Positions 15,895 through 23,753 of a DNA stretch of 64,000 bases are shown piece after piece. The translations under genes were made by a program, and so were the position numbers. The stretch is from Pararhizobium gei (GTDB taxonomy: Bacteria; Pseudomonadota; Alphaproteobacteria; Rhizobiales; Rhizobiaceae). Positions within the stretch are counted from its first letter, which is position 1; the number at the start of each line of letters is the position of its first letter. The stretch covers positions 1,886,001 to 1,950,000 of the forward strand of contig NZ_CP119409.1 in assembly GCF_029223885.1 (NCBI RefSeq), given 5' to 3'. Under the pieces are notes generated by a model. The model was given only the letters and a program-made list of their open reading frames with translations. It was not told where the DNA came from and did no database searches.

Positions 15895-17465
15895 GCATCA
15901 TCGAAAGCCAACTGCAGCTTTATGATTTTCAGGTCGATGCCGTCGAAAAGCTTCGCGGCTCGTTTGCCTCCGGTATGCGCAAGGTCATTCTTGCAGCGCC
16001 GACCGGCTTCGGAAAGACGGAAGTCGGCATTGACATCATCACGCGAAATCAACTGAAGGGTTCGTCGGCCTGGTTCATTGTCGATCGCGTGACGCTGGTC
16101 GGACAGACGAGCGACCGCTTTCATTCCTACGGCATCCGGCATGGCGTCATTCAGGGCAAACACGATCTGACCGACTATAACCGGCCGGTGCAGATCGTCA
16201 GCGCTCAAACGCTGGCCCGACGGACGATGATCGACCTGCCGGACCTGATCATCGTTGACGAGGCGCATTGCCGTTATCAGTCCGTCATCGACCTGATCGC
16301 AGAGGCTTCCCATTCCCGCGTCATTGGACTGACGGCCACACCGTTTTCGGCGGGCATGGCGGAGGACTGGGATGGTGTCGTCAACGGCACGACTGTCAAC
16401 GAGCTGCTGCGGCGTGGCTATCTGACGCCCCTCAAGATCAAAGCTTGCGTCACGCCGGACATGAGGAACGCCAAAAAGAAATTCGACGGCGAATATGACG
16501 AGGAAGACGCGGGCCAGCGCGGCATCATCATTGTTGGCGATGTCGTCGCGACATGGATTGAGCAAACGGCAAAATTCTTTGGCGGGCCGGTCAAGACCAT
16601 CGTGTTTTCACCGTCGGTCAAGCATGGTGAGGAGCTTTGCCGCCAGTTCGCGGAGGCGGGCTTCAATTTCCAGCAGATCAGCTATCTGGATAAATCCGAC
16701 GCCGACCGCGACGCAAAAATCCGAGAGTTTCGCAAACCGGACAGCGTGATAGACGGCCTGGTATCCTGCGCGATCCTCACCAAAGGTTTTGACGTCAAGG
16801 ACGTTCTCTGCGGCGTTTCCTGCCGGCCCTACGCGAAATCCTTCAGTTCACACATTCAGGAACTGGGCCGCGTAATGCGCGTGGCGCCAGGGAAAGAGTT
16901 CGGCTTGTGGCTCGATCACTCCGGCAATTGCGTTTCCTTCGCGGATGATACCGCATGGCTGTACGAATATGGCGTCGAAAGCCTGTCTGCTGCGCAGCGC
17001 AAGGACAGCGAAGCGCGGGAACCGACCGAAAAGAAAAAGCAGGAATATTTCTGCGGCCAATGCGGACTTCAGATTGCCCCCGCTGCAATGGCCTGTGTCG
17101 CATGTGGATGGCAGCGCCCGGCCTATGGCGCAATCGAGGTTGTCGAGGGCAGCCTTATCGATGTCGATCTTTCCGCCAAGGTTTCATTCAAACCGCGTTC
17201 GGGCCTTCGCGCCGCGTGTCTCGGTGACCCGAAGGCCGTCTGGAACGCCTCGCTCGCCTACTGCATGTCGAATACCCGCAAGGGTGAGGATGTGGCCCGG
17301 AAGTGGGCGCTGGGAGTCTGGCGCGGCATCTATCCCGACAGCAGACTTCCCACAGGCCTCTACGATGTGCAGTGCCGCCCGAATGATGTCGAACCGAACG
17401 CATGGAGCCTGATCGAGCGTGAAGTTCAACGCTTCCGCAAGAATTCCGCGAGGAAGGCAGCATGA
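15891..17465 (+). CDS. SF2 DEAD/DEAH-box helicase
   Basis: 524 residues of a superfamily 2 helicase. Motif I is APTGFGKTE (near residue 36), motif II is IIVDEAHCR, motif III is GLTATPF, and the C-terminal helicase half has ILTKGFDVKDV and QELGRVMR. Near residues 385-405 a four-cysteine zinc-ribbon (CGQCGL and CVACG) is present. It is likely the unwinding enzyme of phage DNA replication. It is translationally coupled to genes on both sides. Confidence 0.88.
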   Translation: MSIIESQLQLYDFQVDAVEKLRGSFASGMRKVILAAPTGFGKTEVGIDIITRNQLKGSSAWFIVDRVTLVGQTSDRFHSYGIRHGVIQGKHDLTDYNRPVQIVSAQTLARRTMIDLPDLIIVDEAHCRYQSVIDLIAEASHSRVIGLTATPFSAGMAEDWDGVVNGTTVNELLRRGYLTPLKIKACVTPDMRNAKKKFDGEYDEEDAGQRGIIIVGDVVATWIEQTAKFFGGPVKTIVFSPSVKHGEELCRQFAEAGFNFQQISYLDKSDADRDAKIREFRKPDSVIDGLVSCAILTKGFDVKDVLCGVSCRPYAKSFSSHIQELGRVMRVAPGKEFGLWLDHSGNCVSFADDTAWLYEYGVESLSAAQRKDSEAREPTEKKKQEYFCGQCGLQIAPAAMACVACGWQRPAYGAIEVVEGSLIDVDLSAKVSFKPRSGLRAACLGDPKAVWNASLAYCMSNTRKGEDVARKWALGVWRGIYPDSRLPTGLYDVQCRPNDVEPNAWSLIEREVQRFRKNSARKAA

Positions 17466-18373
17466 CGGAAGAGGAGGCAATCAGCAAGGCATGCGCGGAT
17501 GTAGGTATCATCGCCCCAAAGGGCCGCGCCGCCGGCCGCTGGCTGAAGACGGATACCTTGTCCGGCCGCAATGGCAAGGGCGATGGCCGCGTTATGATCA
17601 ACGACGCCTGTGTGACCGGCTTCAATTGGCAAACAGGCGAGACGGTCACCGTATGGCTTCAGGATCAGAAATCGCCGGTCGTTCGCCGGCAGATGCGCGA
17701 ACAGATCGCCAAGCATGGTGCCGAGCAGAAAAAGCGGGCGGATCGGGCCGCGAAAATCGCAGGAGCGCTTGTCGCTGTCGCCGTCCAGCAGACGCATTCC
17801 TATCTCGAAGGAAAAGGTTTCCCTGACGAGAAAGTGCTCGTCGTCGGTGCCGACGCTGTAGCGGAGATTGCCGGGCGATATCTGGTCCCCGACGGCGGCA
17901 AGAGCGCCATTGTCGTGCCCGCGCGTGTCGGCACCGATATTCGCAACGCGCAACTCATCTGGGAATGCGGCGAAAAGAAATTCCTTTACGGCGGCCAAAT
18001 GGAGGGCGCCAGCCACCGGATTTCCACCGGGCGTGACTGTTGGCACTGCGAGGGGCTTTCAACCGGCCTTTCTCTTCGCGCCGCCTTCCAAGCCCTCAGG
18101 GCGAACGTAACGATCCTGTGCTGCTTCTCTGCAAGCAATGTCGAGGCCGTCACCCGCTTTCCATCCGGGCGGCCATTCATAGCCACCGACAACGACAAGC
18201 CGCTTCCGCAATACGACGGAATGGGTGCGGGCGAATACTTCGCCAAGCGCAGCGGTGTCCCCTTCCTGATGCCGCCACAGATTGGCGACGACTTCAATGA
18301 CCTCCATCAGCGCGAGGGCGTCTTTGTCGTCCAGCGCCTGATCTGCGATTTCCTGAAAGGCATTCGAACATGA
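17462..18373 (+). CDS. Toprim-domain primase-like protein
   Basis: 303 residues. The C-terminal half contains a Toprim fold: CEGLSTGLSLRAAF supplies the conserved Glu and PFIATDNDKP the Asp-x-Asp motif that binds magnesium. The N-terminal part resembles primase-helicase accessory regions of phages (SGRNGKGDGRVMI). It is likely to prime DNA synthesis together with the helicase encoded just upstream (4-base overlap) and the initiator just downstream. Confidence 0.8.
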   Translation: MTEEEAISKACADVGIIAPKGRAAGRWLKTDTLSGRNGKGDGRVMINDACVTGFNWQTGETVTVWLQDQKSPVVRRQMREQIAKHGAEQKKRADRAAKIAGALVAVAVQQTHSYLEGKGFPDEKVLVVGADAVAEIAGRYLVPDGGKSAIVVPARVGTDIRNAQLIWECGEKKFLYGGQMEGASHRISTGRDCWHCEGLSTGLSLRAAFQALRANVTILCCFSASNVEAVTRFPSGRPFIATDNDKPLPQYDGMGAGEYFAKRSGVPFLMPPQIGDDFNDLHQREGVFVVQRLICDFLKGIRT

Positions 18374-19224
18374 TCGAGCGTGACGGCTTCTTTTCCATAC
18401 CGTTGCTGCCGGCAGAAATGCGCGAGCAGAAGCAGCGACTTCCTGAAGACAAAAGCGAGTGGCCGAAGAGGTTTCTGGAGGAATACCGGCGATTGCACGC
18501 TGCGTTCACCGCCGGGAAGGGCACCTTCGTTGCGTGGGCTAGAAAGGACAGAGACCCGCGGATGACGCGGACGGCCAAGCTGGTTCTTGCCTATCTCGTG
18601 GACTGCTTGAATTTCAATACCGGGCGCTGTGATCCGTCGCAACGAACGATCGCAGACGAAATCGGTGTGAGCGTCCGAACAGTCGAGCGTGCCATCAAGC
18701 AGGTCATGGAAGCCGGCTGGATGGACGTATCGAGACGGGGAAAGACTGTCACGAATTTCTATCGGTTTCGGGTTCCGAAGGCCAAGATCGATGCCCTTAT
18801 TGGGGCCGCTGACGTCCTCCGGCAGTTGCGGATCGAGGCGCGAAACACCCGTCTCTCCCTCAATAGTGACCCGTCACCAATGTCGGATCACCCGGCAAGT
18901 GACCCGACACCAGTGACGGCTCATGATCCGACATCCATGACGGTTCGTGACCCGACACCAGTGACGGGTAAACCTATGAAGAGAACCTTTGAAGATGAAC
19001 CTCTGAACGAGAAGGTAACATCCGTAGAAAAGGTAATGGAGGATACAGGGGGTGACCCCTTCCTTCCTTACGACCGGCATGTCTCTCCGAATGAGGGGCG
19101 CTTCTTCCTGACTGAGCTTGGTGTTGCCCGTTCCGACATGGACGACTGCCTGCGTCGGCTTCTCGGCGGCAATCTCACTCCCTACGACATCGAAATGACG
19201 CGGCAGAAGCGAGGTGCGGCATGA
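18370..19224 (+). CDS. HTH replication initiator-like protein with iterons in its gene
   Basis: 284 residues. A winged helix-turn-helix lies at about residues 72-130 (CDPSQRTIADEIGVSVRTVE and the following GWMDVSRRGKTVTNFYRF). A low-complexity linker at residues 166-200 is made of repeated Asp-Pro-Thr-Pro-Val-Thr-like units encoded by the DNA iterons at 18866-18967. The C-terminal part is helical. This arrangement parallels lambda O, where the origin repeats lie inside the initiator gene. It follows the helicase and Toprim genes in one coupled operon. Confidence 0.75.
   Translation: MIERDGFFSIPLLPAEMREQKQRLPEDKSEWPKRFLEEYRRLHAAFTAGKGTFVAWARKDRDPRMTRTAKLVLAYLVDCLNFNTGRCDPSQRTIADEIGVSVRTVERAIKQVMEAGWMDVSRRGKTVTNFYRFRVPKAKIDALIGAADVLRQLRIEARNTRLSLNSDPSPMSDHPASDPTPVTAHDPTSMTVRDPTPVTGKPMKRTFEDEPLNEKVTSVEKVMEDTGGDPFLPYDRHVSPNEGRFFLTELGVARSDMDDCLRRLLGGNLTPYDIEMTRQKRGAA
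18866..18967 (+). repeat. Iteron array, candidate phage replication origin
   Basis: Four 21-bp direct repeats start at 18866, 18899, 18923 and 18947. Copies 2 and 4 are identical (they start GTGACCCGACACC); copy 1 differs at 3 positions and copy 3 at 5. The last three have a strict 24-bp period. Each contains GTGACCCG-type dyad halves. A more A+T-rich stretch with several AAGGTAA/GAAGATGAA tracts follows to about 19045. Confidence 0.65.
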
Positions 19225-19376
19225 ACCAGCTTGATCTTTTCGAGTGGGCAGACAATCGGCCGACGGCCAAGGTCATCGACATCATGCCAGCACTTATCAG
19301 CAAGATCGCCCGCGAGCCTTATCCGGTGCCGCCGAAGAACGGCGACGTCGTACCGCTGAAAAGGAGTGCGTCATGA
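19221..19376 (+). CDS. Small phage protein, unknown
   Basis: 51 residues starting MNQLDLFEWADNRPTAKVID. The ATG overlaps the initiator stop codon and its stop overlaps the next ATG by 4 bases. The N-terminal QLDLFEW resembles short linear motifs with which small phage and repair proteins bind the beta sliding clamp (QxxLF-like); this is a resemblance only. Confidence 0.55.
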   Translation: MNQLDLFEWADNRPTAKVIDIMPALISKIAREPYPVPPKNGDVVPLKRSAS

Positions 19377-19633
19377 CAGAACCGACATTCACGACCCCAT
19401 GGGACAACGATCCGCTGATGCTTCCGGCTTTCGTCGGCTGCGTCTCCTGGGCGCTCGGCAACGATGAGATCGTGGCCCGCTACAAGATGGAAACAGGCGA
19501 CACGCTGTTCGGCATTCCCGGCGCTGGAGAGCCTGCACACTTCGTCCAGCGGTTTTCCGATTGGGTTGCCGAGAACATCTTCGGCACGCCCGACGATGTC
19601 TACAGCGATGGCAAGAAGGGGGCGGTTCATTGA
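19373..19633 (+). CDS. Phage protein, unknown
   Basis: 86 residues, acidic, with aromatic-rich segments (AFVGCVSWALGNDEIVARYK, FSDWVAENIFG). Similar small proteins occur in rhizobial phages; I do not know a function. It is coupled to both neighbours by overlaps. Confidence 0.6.
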   Translation: MTEPTFTTPWDNDPLMLPAFVGCVSWALGNDEIVARYKMETGDTLFGIPGAGEPAHFVQRFSDWVAENIFGTPDDVYSDGKKGAVH

Positions 19634-20673
19634 ATGCTCCCGTAAATCACGCAATGCAGCCGATCTTCAAGCCGCGTCAGGATTTTGGACCAACCGCAGA
19701 TTTTGTGGCTGGCTGGCATAATTGGACACAGGAGACCGGAAGGCCTGAAGACTATCCTGGGGTGACGAAGACCCGAGCCACCGACAGCACCGGCCTGCGG
19801 CTCCTGTCCGAGAAGATCAGGGTCCCTGTCGCAAGGCGTGCTGGTGGAGAACGGGTGCCTTGCCCGATTTGCTCGCCGAATAGGCCAAAGTTCGTCATCG
19901 GACTGATGGCATACTTCCCGGCTGACAGCGGGGTCCGTTTCATTGGCCATGATTGTGCGGACACGCATTTCACCGACGATTTCAGGCAGGCTGAAGTCCG
20001 CTTCCGTGCCGAGGTGCAGGCTGTCGAGATACAGGCTCTCTGGACTGAGCTTGCACCTCGGGGCGTAGAGATGGCGTCGAAGGCGGTCGGCTTGATGACG
20101 GTCACGCGACCGCTGCAAATGTGCCGTGACGCATTCGGCTATCACATCACCGACTTCGCGCAATTCCTTTACCGGAACCGGCCCGGCTCGATATCAAAAC
20201 AAGATGAGAAGACACGCAAGGCGGTCTATAGCGTCGCCGGCCTGAGCTTCCTTTCCGATACGTTCCGGCCTCACGACAAGCTGCGGGAGATCGCATCGGG
20301 CATCAGGGAGCTGCACAGGCCGCTTCCCGACTGGAACAGTGACAGCGGCACGAGCGCGGCCTTGAAAGAGATCGGCCAGCGAGGACAGAAGCTTCAAGCG
20401 GCAATCAAGGCGCTGCCCAAGCTCGTCAGCGAGATCGGGGATGCGCGGCAATTCCTCACGCGCGAAAGCTTTCGTCGGATCGATCGCTGGCATCGCGGCG
20501 GATCCTCTCCCTTCGCGTCTCTTTTGATGGAATTGGAAGGCGGCTTCGTATCGGTTCAGGCCACCAGTTTCGAGCGCACCTATTCAATTCGTGCGGAAGT
20601 TTCCGCCGATATTTTCAAGGCGCTGCCGACACTGGCAGAGGTCACCTTCCGGACGAGCAAGGGCAATAAATGA
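19630..20673 (+). CDS. Phage protein with CxxC/HxxC putative zinc site, unknown
   Basis: 347 residues if translation begins at the TTG overlapping the preceding stop; an ATG at 19654 would remove 8 residues. A CPICSPNRPK segment followed about 30 residues later by GHDCADTHF looks like a treble-clef-type zinc site, often seen in phage proteins acting on nucleic acid. The remainder is helical. It lies at the end of the replication operon, directly before the NusG-like gene. Confidence 0.65.
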   Translation: MNAPVNHAMQPIFKPRQDFGPTADFVAGWHNWTQETGRPEDYPGVTKTRATDSTGLRLLSEKIRVPVARRAGGERVPCPICSPNRPKFVIGLMAYFPADSGVRFIGHDCADTHFTDDFRQAEVRFRAEVQAVEIQALWTELAPRGVEMASKAVGLMTVTRPLQMCRDAFGYHITDFAQFLYRNRPGSISKQDEKTRKAVYSVAGLSFLSDTFRPHDKLREIASGIRELHRPLPDWNSDSGTSAALKEIGQRGQKLQAAIKALPKLVSEIGDARQFLTRESFRRIDRWHRGGSSPFASLLMELEGGFVSVQATSFERTYSIRAEVSADIFKALPTLAEVTFRTSKGNK

Positions 20674-21557
20674 TGAGCGAGAAAATCACCACCTTGAGAA
20701 CCAAGGAAGGCTATGTCGTCGTTGCTCCCGATCCGCACTCCGGCTGGAAGATCGACGGCAACGAGCTACGCACTGATCTGTCTCTGGCAAATGTGCGAGC
20801 GGCAGCCATCCCGAATGCCTGCGTCCTCACTGCTGCGGAACTGGAGCAACTTGTCGAGTGCGAGGGTAGCAAGGACCAGCGCCGAAAGGTCATGTTCGTT
20901 GACTGGCAAGGTTTGCTTCCGCGTGTTCGGGGAGGAGGCTGGTATGCGATCCGCGTTCAACCTGGCTTTCAGCGGATGGCGGCGCCGATAGCCGGCGCTC
21001 CTGAATATCGTCTAGGTGAGACCATCATCGAACGGCATCTTCGAGAAGCGGGGCTGGATGTCTACATGCCGGCCTTCTGGGTCGAGGTTAGAGTTCGCCG
21101 GAAGAAGCGTTTCCGCACGCGGCGTCTGCCTCTGCTGGTCGGTTATGCTTTCGTCCGACACGATCCGGGCAGGGGCTTCGAGGTGATCCGGGAAGTCGAT
21201 GGCGTCAACAGCATCGTCTCGCTCCGCGACCGGTTCACGCCGTCGGCGTTCCGCGAGGAGGACATCGGGAACATCATGCTCGACATGTTCCGGCACCGCC
21301 TGTCACACGAATATAATCGCATCCACCGCATCGAGGAGGCGAAGGAGAAGCAGACTGCCCGGCTGATGACGAACCTCGGCCGCGCTGTAAAAGGCCGCAA
21401 CCGGACGTCATCGCTCAAGGAGCACGCTGCTGCCTGTATGGAGAGCATGCCGACGACCGCTCGACAGCATGTTCAGGGGATAATAGACCATCTCGACGCG
21501 CTGCAAGATGATGAGGCGCTTGATGAATTTCGCGAACCGGTCTATATCTCACGGTGA
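20670..21557 (+). CDS. NusG-like (NGN domain) protein, probable phage antiterminator
   Basis: 295 residues. At about residues 90-190 the sequence follows the NusG N-terminal domain: WYAIRVQPGFQRMAAP, a helix, AGLDVYMPAFWVEVRVRRKK, LPLLVGYAFVRHDPG, and DGVNSIVSLRD. No KOW domain follows; instead there is a basic and then acidic helical C-terminal extension. NusG paralogs such as RfaH bind RNA polymerase and suppress termination. Its place as last early gene, with intrinsic terminators at the entrance to the late region, suggests the late antiterminator role that Q plays in lambda. Confidence 0.7.
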   Translation: MMSEKITTLRTKEGYVVVAPDPHSGWKIDGNELRTDLSLANVRAAAIPNACVLTAAELEQLVECEGSKDQRRKVMFVDWQGLLPRVRGGGWYAIRVQPGFQRMAAPIAGAPEYRLGETIIERHLREAGLDVYMPAFWVEVRVRRKKRFRTRRLPLLVGYAFVRHDPGRGFEVIREVDGVNSIVSLRDRFTPSAFREEDIGNIMLDMFRHRLSHEYNRIHRIEEAKEKQTARLMTNLGRAVKGRNRTSSLKEHAAACMESMPTTARQHVQGIIDHLDALQDDEALDEFREPVYISR

Positions 21558-21659
21558 AGGACGGCTGTTTGCGCCCCTCACGCTTCGCGCTGAGCTTTGG
21601 TGCCGGTCCCATGCCGATAAATTGCAATCGGCGCGATGGGGAAGTTGCATCCTTTTTTG

Positions 21660-21965
21660 TCAATCGTTCTCGATGCTCGTCCCCATTGGCCAAGGCACCC
21701 ATCTATCGTCGGATGGGTTCAAAGTTGGCCAAACGACTCCACTGTCATCACTTTCCGCGATCTTTGGATTAGGGCCGACGATTACCTTTGTTGTGAGGAC
21801 GCCTTGAGGGAGGACTGCCGTGAGCATCTGGAGCACCCTGAGAGGTCCAGTGCGCAGGGTTGGGAAGTCGACATATTGGTCCGGTACGATCCCTGAAACG
21901 TCAGGTAGATCAAGGGCTGCAAATGGCCGTGTTTGTCCGCTTTTGTAAAACTCGACTTTGTACAT
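21660..21965 (-). CDS. Leftward moron-type protein, unknown
   Basis: 101 residues beginning MYKVEFYKSGQ, preceded by a very strong GAGGAGG Shine-Dalgarno. The longer upstream frame has no ribosome site and is rejected. The sequence is beta-strand rich (LRVLQMLTAVLPQGVLTTKV). It is transcribed against the phage genes on either side, as is typical for morons expressed from the prophage. Confidence 0.65.
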   Translation of the reverse strand: MYKVEFYKSGQTRPFAALDLPDVSGIVPDQYVDFPTLRTGPLRVLQMLTAVLPQGVLTTKVIVGPNPKIAESDDSGVVWPTLNPSDDRWVPWPMGTSIEND

Positions 21966-21999
21966 ATGGATACCTCCTCTAGTTGCGTTCAGTATACAC

Positions 22000-22146
22000 C
22001 TAGTGACAGTGGACGCGGCCTGTACTGCTGTCTTTATGGCAGCACTGCCCCGGCGGCGAACTCTTCCGGCAGCCGCCGCCATGGGCGCTGGCATAGGTAG
22101 ACGACGCGGCAAGTAACGCCGCAATTGCGATAAATCTGATGATCAT
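22000..22146 (-). CDS. Secreted Cys/His-rich small protein
   Basis: 48-residue precursor with a signal peptide (MIIRFIAIAALLAASSTYAS, cleavage likely after A-S-A) and a mature part of about 27 residues, HGGGCRKSSPPGQCCHKD then GRVHCH. Four Cys and four His suggest metal binding, in the style of periplasmic YHYH-like peptides. The start is fixed by a GGAGGGGG Shine-Dalgarno. It lies 34 bases upstream of the start of the 101-residue moron and probably shares its transcript. Confidence 0.6.
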   Translation of the reverse strand: MIIRFIAIAALLAASSTYASAHGGGCRKSSPPGQCCHKDSSTGRVHCH

Positions 22147-22529
22147 TTCCCCCTCCGTTCCCCGCAAAGATTGAAACACGGCGCAGGTTGAGAGTCGAAT
22201 CATTTTCAACCATTGGGTCGGCTCGAAGTGATGCGATTAACAAATCAGGACAGCGGCGCTGAAGGAAGCGCAGGGGATCACCGCAGCTTGATTGAACGTG
22301 ACGCGGCGATGCCAGATGCGTTCGCCCGCTGCCAGCCGGTATCAAGCCCGGCCCGTTCTGACTGAGTTGTTCGGAAAACCCGAATAACTGCCCTGCGGTC
22401 TTCCGTAGGCGATCACCATCAAAGCCTTGCTTCACAAGGTGTCAACCACTTCTAAGCGACCATTTGGCGATCACCTATTCCACCCCTTCACCGTAACCCG
22501 GTAGGCGGGTTTTTGCATTGGAGAGAGCG
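22147..22529. other. Non-coding region before the late genes, with terminator
   Basis: About 380 bases with no credible ORF on either strand. The left end must hold the promoter of the leftward Cys/His-rich gene. The right end holds an intrinsic terminator (22495-22515) directly before the Shine-Dalgarno of the first rightward late-side gene. A late promoter and possible antiterminator loading site could lie here, but no sequence can be named. Confidence 0.4.
22495..22515 (+). terminator. Intrinsic terminator at entrance to late region
   Basis: AACCCG-GTAGG-CGGGTT followed by TTT. The 6-bp stem precedes the 22530 start by only 15 bases, so it lies in the 5' leader and would block expression unless bypassed. 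Confidence 0.6.
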
Positions 22530-22700
22530 ATGAAGTCGCAGTTCAATCAGAAGGTCCAGAAGCTTCGCGAACTCGAAGGCGGCTTCTGCAACCCGCTCAA
22601 GAACAAGTTTGCGGAGGAAACCCGCCAGGAACTTCATGAGGATCTGGAGCGCCGCGGCTTCGATAAGAACGACATCGCTGAAGCGGAACGGGACTGGTGA
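22530..22700 (+). CDS. Small phage protein, unknown
   Basis: 56 residues (MKSQFNQKVQKLRELEGGFC), helical and charged, ending FDKNDIAEAERDW. GGAGAG lies at proper distance before this ATG; an upstream ATG four codons earlier has none. The stop overlaps the next gene's ATG. Confidence 0.6.
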   Translation: MKSQFNQKVQKLRELEGGFCNPLKNKFAEETRQELHEDLERRGFDKNDIAEAERDW

Positions 22701-22876
22701 TGTTCGAGCGCCTTCTCAAGATAGCCGTCGACACGGTTACGCTCCCTGTTTCCGTGGCGGCTGATGCTGTCACGCTTGGCGGCTCTCTCGTTGACCGAGA
22801 TGAGCCGTATACCGTCAGCAAGGTTCGCCGCATCGGGTCAGAGGCCGGCAAGGCAATCGACAAGCTGGCCGAGTGA
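22700..22876 (+). CDS. Small phage protein, unknown
   Basis: 58 residues (MFERLLKIAVDTVTLPVSVA), amphipathic with a mildly hydrophobic centre. Its ATG overlaps the stop of the previous gene. Similar short 'VxLPVSVAADAVTLGG' proteins are known next to phage and plasmid genes in rhizobia, function unknown. It is convergent with the XRE gene. Confidence 0.6.
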   Translation: MFERLLKIAVDTVTLPVSVAADAVTLGGSLVDRDEPYTVSKVRRIGSEAGKAIDKLAE

Positions 22877-22883
22877 AACCGGA

Positions 22884-23147
22884 TCAATAGCCCGGTTTTC
22901 TGGCCACTTCGTCATATTCCAAGGCATCCTTCAGGGTTTGTGATATATTTTCAGGTAGTTTGTAAACGTCGCGTCGGGTTGCTGCGAGTTGCACCATCGC
23001 CCATTTGGCCGCAGCAACGTGAGCGGGCCGACACTTTGAGCGGCCCGCCTCGATGTCTTCATAGGTTCGAATAGGGACACCCATTGCGGCCGCCATTTCC
23101 GCCTGTGTTACACCCATTTGATTGCGTGCTATTTTCAAGTCGAACAT
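22884..23147 (-). CDS. XRE family transcriptional regulator
   Basis: 87 residues. A helix-turn-helix lies at residues 8-40 (MGVTQAEMAAAMGVPIRTYE, then DIEAGRSKCR). The C-terminal 45 residues are helical without a second domain. It is preceded by a 22-codon ORF and a hairpin, and further upstream by two copies of CCACGGTTTTCGTGG, one of which lies exactly in the promoter spacer, so autorepression is likely. Such regulators may time late or moron expression; an antitoxin role is also possible. Confidence 0.82.
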   Translation of the reverse strand: MFDLKIARNQMGVTQAEMAAAMGVPIRTYEDIEAGRSKCRPAHVAAAKWAMVQLAATRRDVYKLPENISQTLKDALEYDEVARKPGY

Positions 23148-23182
23148 TGAATTATCGCCTTTCCCTTGCTATTCTTCGGGAA

Positions 23183-23206
23183 CCGGAGAGGTAGCAGCCT
23201 CTCCGG
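23183..23206 (-). other. Perfect hairpin in XRE leader
   Basis: CCGGAGAGG and CCTCTCCGG form a 9-bp perfect stem with a 6-base loop. It stands between the 22-codon ORF and the XRE start, without a T-run. It could be a translational or processing element of the leader rather than a classic terminator. Confidence 0.5.
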
Positions 23207-23214
23207 CCCCCAGT

Positions 23215-23283
23215 TTACCGGCTTATGGTGATTGTGAGTCGCCACTTGCCGAACCGGACTTGGAAGCTGAGCTTTAGGCTCAT
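23215..23283 (-). CDS. 22-residue leader or micro-peptide (MSLKLSFQVRFGKWRLTITI...)
   Basis: An ATG with a full AAGGAG Shine-Dalgarno at 8-base spacing opens a 22-codon frame ending in TAA. The peptide alternates hydrophobic and basic/polar residues and is rich in Arg, Lys, Phe and Trp, like an amphipathic beta strand. It is the first ORF on the transcript that continues to the XRE regulator. It may be a leader peptide, a small toxin or a phage signalling peptide; the sequence does not decide. Confidence 0.5.
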   Translation of the reverse strand: MSLKLSFQVRFGKWRLTITISR

Positions 23284-23329
23284 GGTAGGCTCCTTTCGTC
23301 CGCCGAAGCTTGATCGCTTCGACATGCTT

Positions 23330-23380
23330 GTTATCCCACGGTTTTCGTGGTATTGCAAGCGATAACCACGGTTTTCGTGG
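23330..23380 (-). promoter_or_regulatory. XRE promoter with two palindromic operators
   Basis: Leftward promoter TTGCAA (23353-23358), 17 bases, GATAAC (23330-23335). The palindrome CCACGGTTTTCGTGG fills the spacer (23336-23350), and an identical copy lies upstream of the -35 (23366-23380), centres 30 bp apart, about three helical turns. This is suited to cooperative binding by the XRE protein. Confidence 0.65.
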
Positions 23381-23390
23381 GATTGTTTTA

Positions 23391-23422
23391 AGCCGTCCGG
23401 TTTATTTCCGGGCGGCTTTTTC
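23391..23422 (+). terminator. Intrinsic terminator
   Basis: AGCCGTCCGG and CCGGGCGGCT form a 10-bp stem (one wobble) with a 7-base loop, followed by TTTTT. It stands in front of the next rightward ORFs, so it is a second barrier before the late operon. Confidence 0.75.
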
Positions 23423-23435
23423 TATGGGGTAAGCG

Positions 23436-23753
23436 ATGAAACCGGAACTCTGGATTGACGTCACCAAGCCTGTAAGCCGCGCGCCTTATCCGGGAGAGCA
23501 TACCGGCGTAGGCTTTGATGAGGCCGTAAACAGGATCAGTGCTTTGGTGATGGTGGCGGATCAGACAGGTGATAGCAGGCACCTCGTCTCGCACCTTCGA
23601 CAGTTGGTCCCATGCCTCGCCTTGGGACGAGCTTACAGCCCAGTGAGGGCTACCTGCGCCCTGATAAAGGGCGGTTATACCCCGACCGCCGACAAAGGTG
23701 GTCAGCCGCCGCCACCCTCTACGGGCTCTGGTGGACATCGACCGAAACAATAG
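23436..23753 (+). CDS. Doubtful rightward ORF, possible 5' half of a frameshifted gene
   Basis: 105 codons with a GGGGTAAG ribosome site. The first 60 residues (MKPELWIDVTKP... HLVSHLRQLVP) look acceptable, but the C-terminal part is Pro/Gly/Thr-rich and unconvincing. The frame used by the ORF starting at 23612 takes over around position 23610 with a protein-like sequence. Either two genes overlap or one gene carries a frameshift. A leftward ORF over the same bases is rejected. Confidence 0.3.
   Translation: MKPELWIDVTKPVSRAPYPGEHTGVGFDEAVNRISALVMVADQTGDSRHLVSHLRQLVPCLALGRAYSPVRATCALIKGGYTPTADKGGQPPPPSTGSGGHRPKQ

Noticed and set aside
23336..23380. CRISPR-like repeat pair
   Set aside because: Only two short palindromic copies with a 15-base gap; the position in a promoter indicates operators. 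No array or cas genes exist in the window.
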